Source: Boswellia sacra (lineage: Eukaryota; Streptophyta; Magnoliopsida; Sapindales; Burseraceae). From it: 64,000 bases of DNA. Below the pieces are notes generated by a model, which searched no databases, was not told the DNA's origin, and was given only the letters and a program-made list of their open reading frames with translations. Both the position numbers and the translations under genes were made by a program. This document shows, piece by piece, positions 47,258 to 57,071 of this stretch. Position 1 is the stretch's first letter. Every line of letters starts with the position of its first letter. The stretch lies in assembly GCA_013180625.2 (NCBI GenBank), contig SNVD02007534.1, positions 229,572-293,571 of the forward strand. Direction: 5' to 3'.

Positions 47258-47412
47258 GCTTGCCCCCTATGTTGGAGAAGTTTATAAGACACAAACATCG
47301 ACAAAGTACTATTGCTTTGTCCTTCCTCCTCTCATCTTGGCCTCTTTACCTTCATCTGCATTATGTTAGACTTCTCATCGTCCATTTTTCTCTTCAATTC
47401 CTACAAAAAAGA

Positions 47413-47690
47413 TGCGCCCACTCAACGGCTGATGTGCCCACTTAAGGGCTAATATGCCCACCCAAGGGTTGATGTGCCCATTCTATGGCTAGTGTGCTCA
47501 CTTAATGGTTGATGTGCTCACTCAAGGGCTGACGTGCCTACACAAGGGTTGATGTGCATCATTCTAATGCATGCAATGCACACTTCTAGTGCACACATGT
47601 GCATCCTTATGATGCACAATGTGCACTCTTCTAGTTTAGACAAATGCACTTTTCTAATGCATGAAGTGCATCCTTATGATGCTGAGATAA
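47413..47690. repeat. Tandem arrays of E7: 20-bp and about 66-bp types
   Basis: 47413-47553 has seven units of GATGTGCCCACTTAAGGGCT. 47553-47690 has units with TCTAATGCATGCAATGCAC and CTTATGATGCACAATG. Confidence 0.8.
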
Positions 47691-48065
47691 GACACTCTTT
47701 AGTATACCTACTTCCTGGGGTTTCTAACACTTTTCATGTAGACAAATGCATTCTTCCAATGCATGAAGTGCATCCTTACAGTGCTAAGATAATACACTCT
47801 TTAATGCACCTTCTTCCTAGGGTTTATAAGCACTCTTTAGTGCGCCTGTTCTAAAGGCTTGTAACACTCTTAAGTGTGCCTATTTTAAGGGCTTTCAACA
47901 CCCTTTAGTGTGCCTCTTCTTAGGGCTTATGTCTATTCTAAGGGTTTAAAACATTCTTAAGTGTATCTACTTCTTAGGGTTTTCAACACGCTTTGGTGCA
48001 ACTCTTCTTAGAGCTTGTGCCTATTCTAAGGGCTTAGAACACTCTTATGCACACTTACATCTTAG
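47690..48065. repeat. Tandem array of E7 (CACTCTTTAGTGCACCT units)
   Basis: About eight units of 40-50 bp with CTTCCTAGGGTTTNNAACAC and CTATTCTAAGGGCTT. Inverse of E1 8640-8940. Confidence 0.75.
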
Positions 48066-48460
48066 AGTTTCTTCTAATACATGCCCATCAAGAAAGCTTC
48101 TACCATGCACCAATTTGTGGTCCTTAGACCTTTTCATTCCTCCTGCCTTCGGTTGAGTATTCTTCTTTGATCTCTTCAAATTTTGTATTCGTTAGGTTTC
48201 ATGCCCTTCATCTAAGTATTCTTCATTCTTCTTTTATTGATTTCTTCCATTCCACGGGAGAAAAATCTTTGATTCATTATTCTTTACTCCCAATCTCTTC
48301 AGATTTTGCATTCATGGGATTCTCTACTAGGGGGTTCATATTAGGTTGTTGTTTGCTGAATTCACTAGGGATCTCTCTGCATTCATGGAAGAATTCATAT
48401 TAGGCTATTAAATCAATTCAAAATTTACCTCATGCGGTGTGTCCTCCAATAATGTACTTT
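48066..48460 (-). other. Conserved 3' segment of E7, up to the E6 insertion
   Basis: Inverse of E1 8160-8600. Ends in ACTTT (48456-48460), the E6 target site. Confidence 0.6.
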
Positions 48461-49875
48461 TAATAGGTGTTTATTTATGTATTACTTTCATATCAATTCG
48501 TCTATGTTTCTTTGCTATATTCCTTTGTATTTTTATGTTTTTGTGTGGTTTTGATGTTTGTAGGAGTTTTGGAGCAATTTGCACAAAAATGGAGTAAAAC
48601 CCTTCATTTTCACCTCTGCTAGTCAACCATCTTTTCGGATTTAATTGTATTGATATACAATGAACCCGATGACATGTTGTATACCGTTGGAAAGCTCTCG
48701 AAGTCTATTTTCTGGAGAAATTTACGGTTTATGAATCCATTCGGTGTACCAAAAGTTGTAATCAAAACAGTGTGAGAAGTGTAGAAATATAATTCCACAA
48801 ATCACTGTAGCATGTATAATACGGGGCACTGTAGCAGGTTACTGTAGCAGAGTATTTAAACACATTTTAGGGTTTTATTTGATAACTTGAAGAGGGGAGA
48901 ACATGGAGGAGGCTGCATCTTTGGATTTCTCTCATCTCTTAGAGTTCTTGAAGGAGATTGAAGGCTTGGAAAGAGGAAGAACTACAAATCCTAAGAGATT
49001 TCATCAGATTTGCTAAGTTTTTCATTTCCCTTTCATTTTCTGGAATTGCTATGTATTATATTGTATTTGTATTGTGTCTGAATATGTGTAACTAAATCTG
49101 AATTGGTTGAGGGTGATTTCAAAGCCCTTGATATGTTGTTTGTGAGTTGATTGTGCAAGAAATTATTATCCAATTCTCTAATTGAAGTTGCTTGTATTTT
49201 CCCATGTTTAATGCTTATGATTACTTGCTGATTGTATTTGGGTGGCCAATTGAATATAATCTGGATATTGTCTATTGCTAGACTAGAAATCTTGATCCGT
49301 AATTGTCTTGAATTTCTAATCATTAGTAGCAAAATTGTGATCAGAGATTGCAATTGGAGAATATAACCTAAGTTAAATAATCCGAGCTTGTGTGTTTATT
49401 GCTTAGATCAACCTGTCTTTCTTTTCGTAATGCATCCATTGAATTAAATTTAGAGAGCTTGTTCTAGGTTGTTTAATGGATAGAGATTAAATAAAGAGCC
49501 TGTTTTATTTAACAACAAAGTAAGGAAAGATTGGGATAACAGAGCTTTATTGTTATCTACGGTTGATAATTTCAGTGGTGTAATTGGATGATAATTCTAT
49601 AATTAATTCACAAATCCATATCTTGTGGTGGAGAATGATCCCTTAACCAGATTTCTATCATTGATTAATTCCCATTTCAATTAAGTTTGCATTGTGTTAT
49701 TCATTAATTACCGTCGTATTCAGTTTTTCATCTAGTTAATCAACCAACAAAACCCCTCATTTAGTTAATTGTTGCTAGAAATAACAAATCCAATTAGAAT
49801 CAATCCTCGTGGGAACGATTATTTATCACTTTATTACTTGTGCGACTAGTATACTTGCTAGTTTCGGACGCATCA
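48461..49875 (+). repeat. 5' LTR of E6
   Basis: From TAATAGGTGTTT (TGATAGGTGTCT in the other LTR) to GACGCATCA; 1415 bp. The ends are inverted (TGAT...ATCA). It is nearly identical to the joined 3' LTR. Confidence 0.92.
48804..48860 (+). promoter_or_regulatory. LTR promoter of E6: three ACTGTAGCA boxes and a TATA-like box
   Basis: ACTGTAGCA at 48804-48812, 48828-48836 and 48841-48849, followed by TATTTAAA at 48853-48860. The same arrangement is kept in the 3' LTR near 56656-56713. Binding proteins unknown. Confidence 0.6.
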
Positions 49876-49881
49876 AGTTTT

Positions 49882-49899
49882 TGGCGTCGTTGCTGGGGA
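49882..49899 (+). other. Primer binding site of E6
   Basis: TGGCGTCGTTGCTGGGGA, six bases after the LTR. It matches the complement of the plant tRNA-Asp 3' end with two mismatches, as is usual for Athila elements. Confidence 0.85.
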
Positions 49900-49990
49900 T
49901 TGATTTTCTAATCGATTTGTTATTTTGTTTTCATTGTTGATTCGTATTTTTTTTTTGTTTTTCTTTTCTGATTGTTTGTGTTTAGGCGAC

Positions 49991-52009
49991 ATGGCAGTAA
50001 ACTTCCAGCAATTCAGTAGTCGATTTGAGCCACAACTACATTGGAGAGTAAATGAGGTAAGCACTCCGAACATTGAACAACAACTTTCTGAGCTAACCTC
50101 TCTTGTGGAAAACATGGCTGTAGGACATATGCAGAAATCTTATGCATGTAGGGTATATTCTACCATGGAGCATCCAATGGACATGTATCCAACTTTACAA
50201 GAAAAAGATATGGAACAAGCCAATGCCATGGGTGGATTTTCAGGACAATCAAGGTAATGGTATGATCACTTCTCTAATACTTACAATGCCGGATGGATAG
50301 ATTACCCCAATTTTAGTTACGGGAATCATCAACCGATCGCCCCAAATGGCATACCAAATTTGCTGCAAGGTTTCAATCAACCTAGAGTGCAGCAAACATT
50401 TCAAATGCAACCACCACCAATGCCACATCCAACACCACAACCAGCTTCACAAAACTCAGGTATGTCTCTCCAGGATATTGTTAATGCACTTGCCACTAAC
50501 ACAATGCAATTCCAGCAGGAAATTGGGGCAAGTATCCAAAACCTGGCAAATAAAATGGGACAATTGGCTACTAGCATGAGCAAATTCGAGGGCCATGACT
50601 CAGAAAAATTATCTTCTCAAACAGTGATCAATCCAAGCGAGAATGCTAGTGCAATAACTTCGCAAAGTGGAGAGCAATTAGATGTCTTGCCAAGAAAATC
50701 ACAAACTGATGAAGGAGATGACACCACATCCACCATGAACAAAACATTGACTTCTCAGGTAAATCCTATAACTCCTATTCCTTCATATGTTACTCCTCCA
50801 CCTTTTCCTAGTAGATTGGCAAAATTGAAGAAGGAGGAACAAGAACAAGAAATCCTGGAAACTTCTCAAAAAATCGAGGTAAATATACCACTTTTGGATT
50901 CTATCGAGCAAGTACCTCATTATACAAAACGTCTCAAGGAGTTATGCACCAACAAGAGAAAGTTAAAAGGGAATGAGAAAGTAAGTATGGGGGAAAATGT
51001 TTCAACTGTACTACAAAGAAAAATTCCTCCGAAATGCAATGATCCAGGTACAGTCACCATTCCATGCACCATTGGTAAAACCAAGTTTGAAAGAGCTATG
51101 TTAGATTTAGGAGCATCTATTAATTTCATGCCATTTATTTATGCTTTTTTTAAATCTTGGACCTTTGCGAAAACTGGTATTACCATTCAGTTTGCTAATC
51201 ATTTTAATGCATATCCCAAAAGAGTTGTGGAAGATGTGCTTGTGTAGGTGAATCAAATGGTTTTCCCAGCAGACTTCTATGTACTTAAAATAGAGGATGA
51301 GACATCTCCTAATCCAACACCGATTCTTTTAGGGAGACCATTCTCGAAAACTGCTAGAACAAAGATTGATGTTCATGATGGCATTCTCACCATAGAGTTT
51401 GATAGCAAGGTTATCCGTTTCAATATTTTTGAGGCAATGAGGTACCCTAGTGACTTACATTCTGTTTTTGCAGTTGACGTTATTGATTCTTTGCCACAAC
51501 AATGTTTTGAGTTAACTTGCAAGAATGGATTGGATGTAGCTATTAGTGAGCACATAGGGACAGAAAATTCTAAGGAATCAAGAATTTTTATACAAGTGTC
51601 CAAACAAATGGAGGAAGTTGTGGCAAGCTTAGATGAGATCATAGCTATAACCACAAACAGGTATGATGTTTTGTACATTGAATTGCCTTTATCTAATGAG
51701 AAACTTCTTCCTTTTGTGATGAAAGCCAATACCTTAGAGCTTAAGTCACTGCCAGATCATTTGAATCATGGATTCTTGTGTGAGAATGATACTTTGCCAG
51801 TTACAATGGAAATGGGCCTTGCACGAATACAAGAAGAGAAACTCGTCCGAATACTTACAGATCACAAAATAGCTATTGGGTGGACGATTGCTAACATCCA
51901 AGGCCCAGCCATATGCATGCACCAATTCTTGTTGGAAAAAGGATCCAAGCCCACTAGAGAAGCACAGCGGAGATTGGACCCCCCCATGATGGAACCAACG
52001 TCGGGCTGA
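49991..52009 (+). pseudogene. gag-pro: gag-protease of E6, two in-frame stops, cut at the start of RT
   Basis: One reading frame starts at ATG 49991 (MAVNFQQF). It continues through a TAA (50255-50257) and a TAG (51245-51247) to 52009. The capsid domain is missing. The zinc knuckle near 50140-50190 has lost two of three cysteines (C-x2-Y-x4-H-x4-Y). A proline/glutamine-rich stretch follows. The protease region holds MLDLGASINFMP (catalytic D at 51103-51105; DLGAS is usual for Athila) and PILLGRPFSKTARTKIDV. The frame then enters the pol linker (LPDHLNHGFL, HKIAIGWTIANI) and stops right after EAQRRLDPPMMEP, the first conserved block of RT. Here pol is deleted up to the post-integrase region. 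Gag forms the particle; protease cleaves the polyprotein. Confidence 0.88.
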
Positions 52010-52357
52010 GGATGTTAAACCAAGTGCTTATTGGGAGGCAACCCAATGTTTTTGAAAAATAAATAAAAGAAAAGAAAAGAAAAATAAAATCAGGTAATAA
52101 TGATCGATTTTTGTGTCTCGAGGAGATTCCTTTAGTAGGCCATCAAATTAATCAGGTTTTATCTCTCTTTGTCATCTGTCTTATTTGTCTTTTATATTTG
52201 TTTTTTTACTTGTTTTTGACTTTTGTTTGCTATTGTGTTGTTATCTCTTTCATGTGTCTTTAGTTTCGTTTCTGCTCTTTTCTTTTCCTTCCTTTTGTTT
52301 AATTTTATTATTCCGTACTCCGAATTCATTTCTGCAACAGCTTGAGGAAACATCCAA
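52010..52357 (+). other. Post-pol spacer of E6 with a short hairpin
   Basis: Starts with TTGGGAGGCAACCCAA (52031-52046), a perfect 5-bp stem. From memory, this sequence follows integrase in Athila-type elements, which places the deletion end just after integrase. The rest is T-rich and non-coding. Confidence 0.6.
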
Positions 52358-53041
52358 ATGGGAGCTGAAGTCATTGCTCAAAGGTTTGAAACGTGCATAT
52401 CTTGGAGAAAAACAAACCCGATCGCATTATCGGTAATATCTCTTCTTTTCTCCTCTTCAATGGATGCTGATATCTTTCTATCGAACCTTTGTAAATATTT
52501 CCCTTCACTTCCTCAAAATGCTGTGTTTAAAATTTATAAAGTACAGATGACTAGACTTTGGGCGTTGATGCTCCTAAATGTGCCTGCAGATATCCGATGG
52601 CTTATCGAAGCCAAGGTGAGATTGTCCGGTGAGCCGGACATTAATCTCGCAAAATACATGCCGGGTCAAGGAAAGAGCTACTACGCCAAGAGGCGAAGAG
52701 CGAAAAGGTTACAAGTATGTTATAAATGTGCTAGATGGAATTGTAACCAGACTTGTCGTTCATTAGGTTTTGCGTCCAGGAATAGAGAAGATAAACTTTC
52801 ATTTATTAAGAATGTTTTGAGTAATGAGTCGCTGGATAATGTTTTGTTAACTCTCGAGTCACATTCTTGTGGACTTGTTCAGCGTGAATTGCTTAATCTA
52901 TGGACACAATTTCGTGATGAATTGCAGTGTTATAGTCTAGGAAATCTGACTAAAAACGACCCTGTTTGCCAGTTTATAAGAAACTGGATGGGAAGCAAAT
53001 CCCCGACTCATAGAAGGCGTTTCAGCCGTTACTGGACGTAA
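52358..53041 (+). CDS. Small basic Cys-motif protein, carlavirus NABP-like (accessory ORF 1 of E6)
   Basis: Uninterrupted 227-codon frame from ATG 52358 to TAA. The second ATG at 52460 (residue 35, MDADIF) may be the true start, because the E5 homologue aligns from exactly that Met; this would give 193 residues. Visible features are FPSLPQN (48-54) in a likely helical N-terminal part, a basic run KRRRAKR (111-117), and right after it a compact cysteine motif C-x2-C-x4-C-x3-C (121-133). A C-terminal region with LWTQFRDE and VCQFIRNWM follows. The order basic run then cysteine motif recalls the nucleic-acid-binding proteins of carlaviruses, although the cysteine spacing is tighter. Nucleic-acid binding is therefore plausible, not shown. 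It lies where Athila elements can have an env-like gene; no signal peptide or membrane segment is evident. The homology to E5 38065-38641 is certain; the viral link is tentative. Confidence 0.75.
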   Translation: MGAEVIAQRFETCISWRKTNPIALSVISLLFSSSMDADIFLSNLCKYFPSLPQNAVFKIYKVQMTRLWALMLLNVPADIRWLIEAKVRLSGEPDINLAKYMPGQGKSYYAKRRRAKRLQVCYKCARWNCNQTCRSLGFASRNREDKLSFIKNVLSNESLDNVLLTLESHSCGLVQRELLNLWTQFRDELQCYSLGNLTKNDPVCQFIRNWMGSKSPTHRRRFSRYWT

Positions 53042-53237
53042 AACCAGAGGAAGATGTGAGCCACAATCACAACTACTTGTATATTTGAATGTGTGTTGTT
53101 GTTGTCGAATTTTATTTTTGTTTCATTTGATCTGATTATCATGTTGTTTTTGCGTTGTTGTTGTTTGTTGATTTTGTTTGTTTTAATTTCAAGTTTTCTT
53201 TTTGACAAACCATATGACTACCCCATGATATAAGCAC
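53042..53237 (+). other. Intergenic spacer, T-rich
   Basis: Between the NABP-like stop and the 67-bp array. The first 50 bp are also conserved in E5. No other signal seen. Confidence 0.5.
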
Positions 53238-53505
53238 ACGTGGGAGACAAGTGTGGAGGCTTTGTCAACCTCCGCCGAAAGTATATCTTTACTTTTCATG
53301 CTTCACGTGGGAGACAAGTGTGGCGGTTTTGTCAAACTCCGCCGAAAGTATATCTCCATTTTTCATGTTTCACGTGGGAGACAAGTGTGGCGGTTTTGTC
53401 AAACCCCGCCGAAAGTATATCTCCATTTTTCATGTTTCACATGGGAGACAAGTGTGTAGGTTTTGTCAAATCTCGCCGAAAGAATATCTAATTTTTTTCA
53501 AATCT
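53238..53505 (+). repeat. 67-bp tandem array with G-boxes upstream of LOG
   Basis: Four units start at 53238, 53305, 53372 and 53439, at an exact 67-bp spacing. Each has ACGTGGGAGACAAGTGTGG, then an inverted pair GGCGG...CCGCC around TTTTGTCAAA, then GAAAGTATATC. CACGTG (G-box) is intact at the first three unit starts (53237, 53304, 53371) and mutated to CACATG in the fourth. Overlapping frames across the array are a product of the repeat. Confidence 0.92.
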
Positions 53506-53552
53506 TGGGGCGATAAATCTGCATCGAGCAACCTCCACCGAAATTATGTCCC

Positions 53553-53589
53553 CACGTGTCAAATTTGAGAGTTTTACGTGTGTATATAT
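53553..53589 (+). promoter_or_regulatory. Possible promoter of LOG: G-box and TATA-like box
   Basis: A further CACGTG at 53553-53558 and ACGTG at 53576-53580 precede TATATAT at 53583-53589, about 107 bp before the LOG frame. Together with the G-box array this looks like a promoter separate from the LTR. Inference; no transcript data. Confidence 0.5.
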
Positions 53590-53695
53590 CCATTCTCCAT
53601 ATTTTCAAATGTCATTATTATAACCTGTCTTGCACTTGAAAAGCATATTACCTAACATTCATCATTGTCTTACACAAGGTTGAGCACTTGTAGAA

Positions 53696-54346
53696 GTGGA
53701 GAAAACACCAATTCGGCGATTCCAAAATATATGTGTATTTTGTGGATCGCAATTTGGTAAAGATGGAGAGTTTACAACAACAGCTCTTGATCTTGGTAGG
53801 ACATTAGCTGCGAAGGGTATTCATTTGATTTATGGAGGGGGTAGTCTTGGGTTAATGGGGTGTGTGTCGATAGCTGCATCCTTGGGAGGGAGTAAAGTTC
53901 TCAGCATTATCCCTAAACCATTAGCTGTGCGAGATATCATAGGCAACACAATGGGGGAAGAGTTACAGGCCTCTAGCATGCATGAGCGTATTGCACATAT
54001 GGTCATTAAATCTGATGCATTTATAGCTTTGCCGGGTGGTTATGGTAAATTAGAGGAGATATTTCAAATCACCTCTTGGGCACAGCTAAACATCCATCGG
54101 AAACCCATCGGTTTGTTAAATGTCAATATTTTTTTTAATGGTTTGTTGTCTTTTCTTGATCAAGCAGTAGAAAAAAACTTCATCTCACAGTCGGCAAGGC
54201 AAATCCTAGTTACAGCTTCAACTGTAGAGGAGTTAATTGACAAATTACAAGCATTCGTCTATTCGCCTGATCCAACAATAGATCCAATAGATTGGTTTGC
54301 GGAAGGCAATAAAAAGCGTAAACTGGATTTAACGCTAAGCCTGTAA
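53696..54346 (+). CDS. LOG-like: LOG-type cytokinin riboside 5'-monophosphate phosphoribohydrolase (accessory ORF 2 of E6)
   Basis: Uninterrupted frame of 216 residues, about the usual LOG length. The family releases active free-base cytokinin from its nucleotide in the cytosol. Visible: FQNICVFCGS (9-18), nucleotide loop GGGSLGLMG (47-55), IIPKPL (71-76), MHERIAHM (95-102, conserved Arg 98), PGGYGKLEE (113-121), and WAQLNIHRKPIGLLNV. The motif PGGxGTxxE has Lys at the Thr position, so activity is uncertain. The first codon is GTG, not ATG. The frame is closed upstream by TGA at 53681-53683, and the first in-frame ATG is residue 54, inside the nucleotide loop. E5 has ATA at the same place, so an ancestral ATG was probably lost in both, or translation starts otherwise. 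The gene lies inside the LTRs of E6, downstream of the NABP-like gene. Confidence 0.88.
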   Translation: MEKTPIRRFQNICVFCGSQFGKDGEFTTTALDLGRTLAAKGIHLIYGGGSLGLMGCVSIAASLGGSKVLSIIPKPLAVRDIIGNTMGEELQASSMHERIAHMVIKSDAFIALPGGYGKLEEIFQITSWAQLNIHRKPIGLLNVNIFFNGLLSFLDQAVEKNFISQSARQILVTASTVEELIDKLQAFVYSPDPTIDPIDWFAEGNKKRKLDLTLSL

Positions 54347-56312
54347 TCTTCATCTACTAGTTTGCTTCACTTTTGTTTGCTTTCTTTTTATTGTGTTTAT
54401 TTGAGATTTTTCATGTTATTTCTTTTGAGCTTTTTCAGGTTATTTCTTTCGTTCCAGGTAATATTTTCTAATCTTGCCTTTTAGAGTGGTGGCTTAAAAA
54501 GTTCAAGTTCTCTTGAAACGCATTTTGGATTTCTTTAATCCATAATGGCTGAATAGGGAGGCTAACTTCTAAACTTTTTAGATCCATTCTAACTGAATTG
54601 TTTTTGTTTGCTGACTTGTTGGACTTTGTTATTTTATGAGTAAGTTTAGTTTTATGTAATTTAGAGTTGTTATGTGTTTTTGTCTTTATCAGTTTCGATT
54701 CAAAAAAAAATTTGTGGAAAAAACTTGAGAATGGCAGAATATGGGGTTTCTTTAACCCTTGAAACGCATTCTCTCTAAATAAATCTGTAGTTTCTTTATT
54801 TCAGTTGTTTGAAGTGTCTTGTTTCTTTTTTTGTTCTTTCATAATAAAGGTATATAGGCTGGAAACCTTAAGTCTGCGGGCTACTGGTCCTAAGGATTGT
54901 TGAAATATACAATCTTGACTCAGGTGTAACAATGCCAAGTACCTCTTTTCTTGCATTTTGTGGGTCAATGATAAGATAATGATTGAATTAAGAATAACTC
55001 TTGGAAAATGATAAATGATGCATGGATCTGTGGCTTGAAATGTTTATTGGTTTTCGCTTTGCCTTTGATTCCTTGTGCAACATTGAGCACTGAGCTATTA
55101 TCACTGAGTTATTTGTTCACTTAGAGAAAGTTTATGTAATTTAAATGTTTCTTCAGATTTCAATGAATTCTAGAACTTGTTTGATGGTCACTCGAGGCGA
55201 AATCCTAGACTGTGCAACATTGGGGAAATGATTTAGGCCATCTTTGGACCGTTTGAGCCTTAATAGCCAACCTTGATTGAAATTGATCCCTAGTTACCCC
55301 TTTGAGCCTCTTGTAAGCCTTTTTTTTTGTTAACTCACTAAAAGATTTCCTAACCTCAAATGAATTTTTTTTTTTCCAAACAGTTTGTCCCTTACCTATG
55401 AGCATGTAGATCATTCACGATGACATTTGAGCTATGTTTTGGTTTTGGGAAGTTAGAGGAGGTTGGATTGTGCCATGAGCAATGCAAGTGAGTTTTATTG
55501 TGTTTGTAAAAAAAAAAAAAACAATCTGTCTTATCTTCCATGTACTTAAACATTGAGGACAATGTGTTGTTTAAGTGTGGGGGAAGAGAATTGCAGTTAA
55601 AGAAAAAAAAAAGAAAAAAACGAAAAAAAAAGAAGAAAAAAAAGAAAACAGATCTATACCCTTAAGTGTTCTTGAAAAGAATGAAACAACAAAGTGTGGG
55701 GGTGTAGTTTCTTTTGTGTTAAAAAAAATAATAAAATGAGAGATTGAGTATTTTGAATAAGTTTGGGGGAGTAACCGGTTGAATTGAAATAAGTTTTGTT
55801 ATGAGGGTTGAGCTCCACATAGTCCTGAATGATTTATGTGTTTGTAGGTGATTTCATCCAAATTATTTTCCTTTATCATATCTTCACCCAAGCCAAAGGT
55901 TACAAGCTTAATAAAGTCATACTTGATCCTTGATGTTGTGCATGTCTACATTAGTGGAGAGTGACTTGAAAAGCAGGCCTATAGAGTTCATTTATACACA
56001 CATCTTCACTACTAAATATGATTCATTTTTATGCATAAACTCATCTGGGTTACAAGTGATTAGGTGAGAATGGCTCTACACACACACACTTGAGGAATTG
56101 AAGTGAAGCGAAACTAATCTTTGAGATAAAATTCTTGATCAAGTGCATTATTTTGAAGTTTTCCTTGGGTTATAATTAAGTACAATCTTTGAGGCCTATT
56201 TGCAAGTGAAGCATTTGTGTGTTTTAATTTTTTTTGATTCTGTTTCGGTTTAGTTTTGTTTCATATCGTTGTAGTTGCTCGAGGACTAGCAAAGTTTAAG
56301 TGTGGGGGAATT
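54347..56312 (+). other. 3' non-coding region of E6
   Basis: T-rich, then purine-rich. The word AGTGTGGGGG recurs near 55575 and 55692, with a TTTGGGGG variant near 55762, and the last copy near 56299 is the PPT. 55180-56160 is the segment shared with E2 and E3. A CACACACACA run lies near 56078. No gene seen. Confidence 0.65.
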
Positions 56313-57071
56313 TGATAGGTGTCTATTTATGTATTACTTTTATATCAATTCGTCCATGTTTCTTTGCTATATTCCTTGGTATTTTTATGTTTTTGTGTGG
56401 TTTTGATGTTTGTAGGAGTTTTGGAGCAACTTGCACAAAAATGGAGTAAAACCCTTCATTTTCACCTCTGCTAGTCAACCATCTTCTCGGATTTAATTGT
56501 ATTGATATACAATGAACCCGATGACATGTTATATACCGTTGGAAAGCTCTCGAAGTCTATTTTCTGGAGAAATTTACGGTTTATAAATCCATTCAGTGTA
56601 CCAAAAGTTATAATCAAAACAGTGTGAGAAGTATAGAAATATAATTCCACAAATCACTGTAGCATGTATAATACGGGGCACTGTAGCAGGTTACTGTAGC
56701 AGAGTATTTAAACACATTTTAGGGTTTTATTTTGATAACTTGAAGAGGGGAGAACGTGGAGGAGGCTGCATCTTTGGATTTCTCTCATCTCTTAGAGTTC
56801 TTGAAGGAGATTGAAGGCTTGGAAAGAGGAAGAACTACAAATCCTAAGAGATTTCATCAGATTTGTTAAGTTTTTTATTTCCCTTTCATTTTCTGGAATT
56901 GCTATGTATTGTATTGTATTTGTATTGTGTCTGAATATGTGTAACTAAATCTGAATTGGTTGAGGGTGATTTCAAAGCCATTGATATGGTGTTTGTGAGT
57001 TGATTGTGCAATAAATTATTATCCAATTCTCTAATTGAAGTTGCTTGTATTTTCCCATGTTTAGTGCTTAT

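Noticed and set aside
47534..47854. Histidine/methionine-rich frame of 106 codons
   Set aside because: It spans the 66-bp type array; low complexity and absent in E2.
49033..49353. 106-codon minus-strand frame in the E6 LTR, with copies near 56886-57077 and 60562-60792
   Set aside because: Lies within LTR sequence, has no known motif, and is not kept as one frame in the second LTR, which E9 splits.
49882..49899. Part of a tRNA-Asp gene
   Set aside because: Only the 18-bp complement of the tRNA 3' end is present, next to an LTR: a primer binding site.
53240..53568. Three overlapping frames of 68-105 codons as proteins
   Set aside because: They are translations of the 67-bp tandem repeat; a repeat of 67 bp shifts frame at each unit and gives the same words in all three frames.
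53696..54346. LOG gene as an ordinary host gene that happens to lie here
   Set aside because: It lies between matching LTRs with an exact target duplication, and a decayed copy sits in the same place in a second, independent element.
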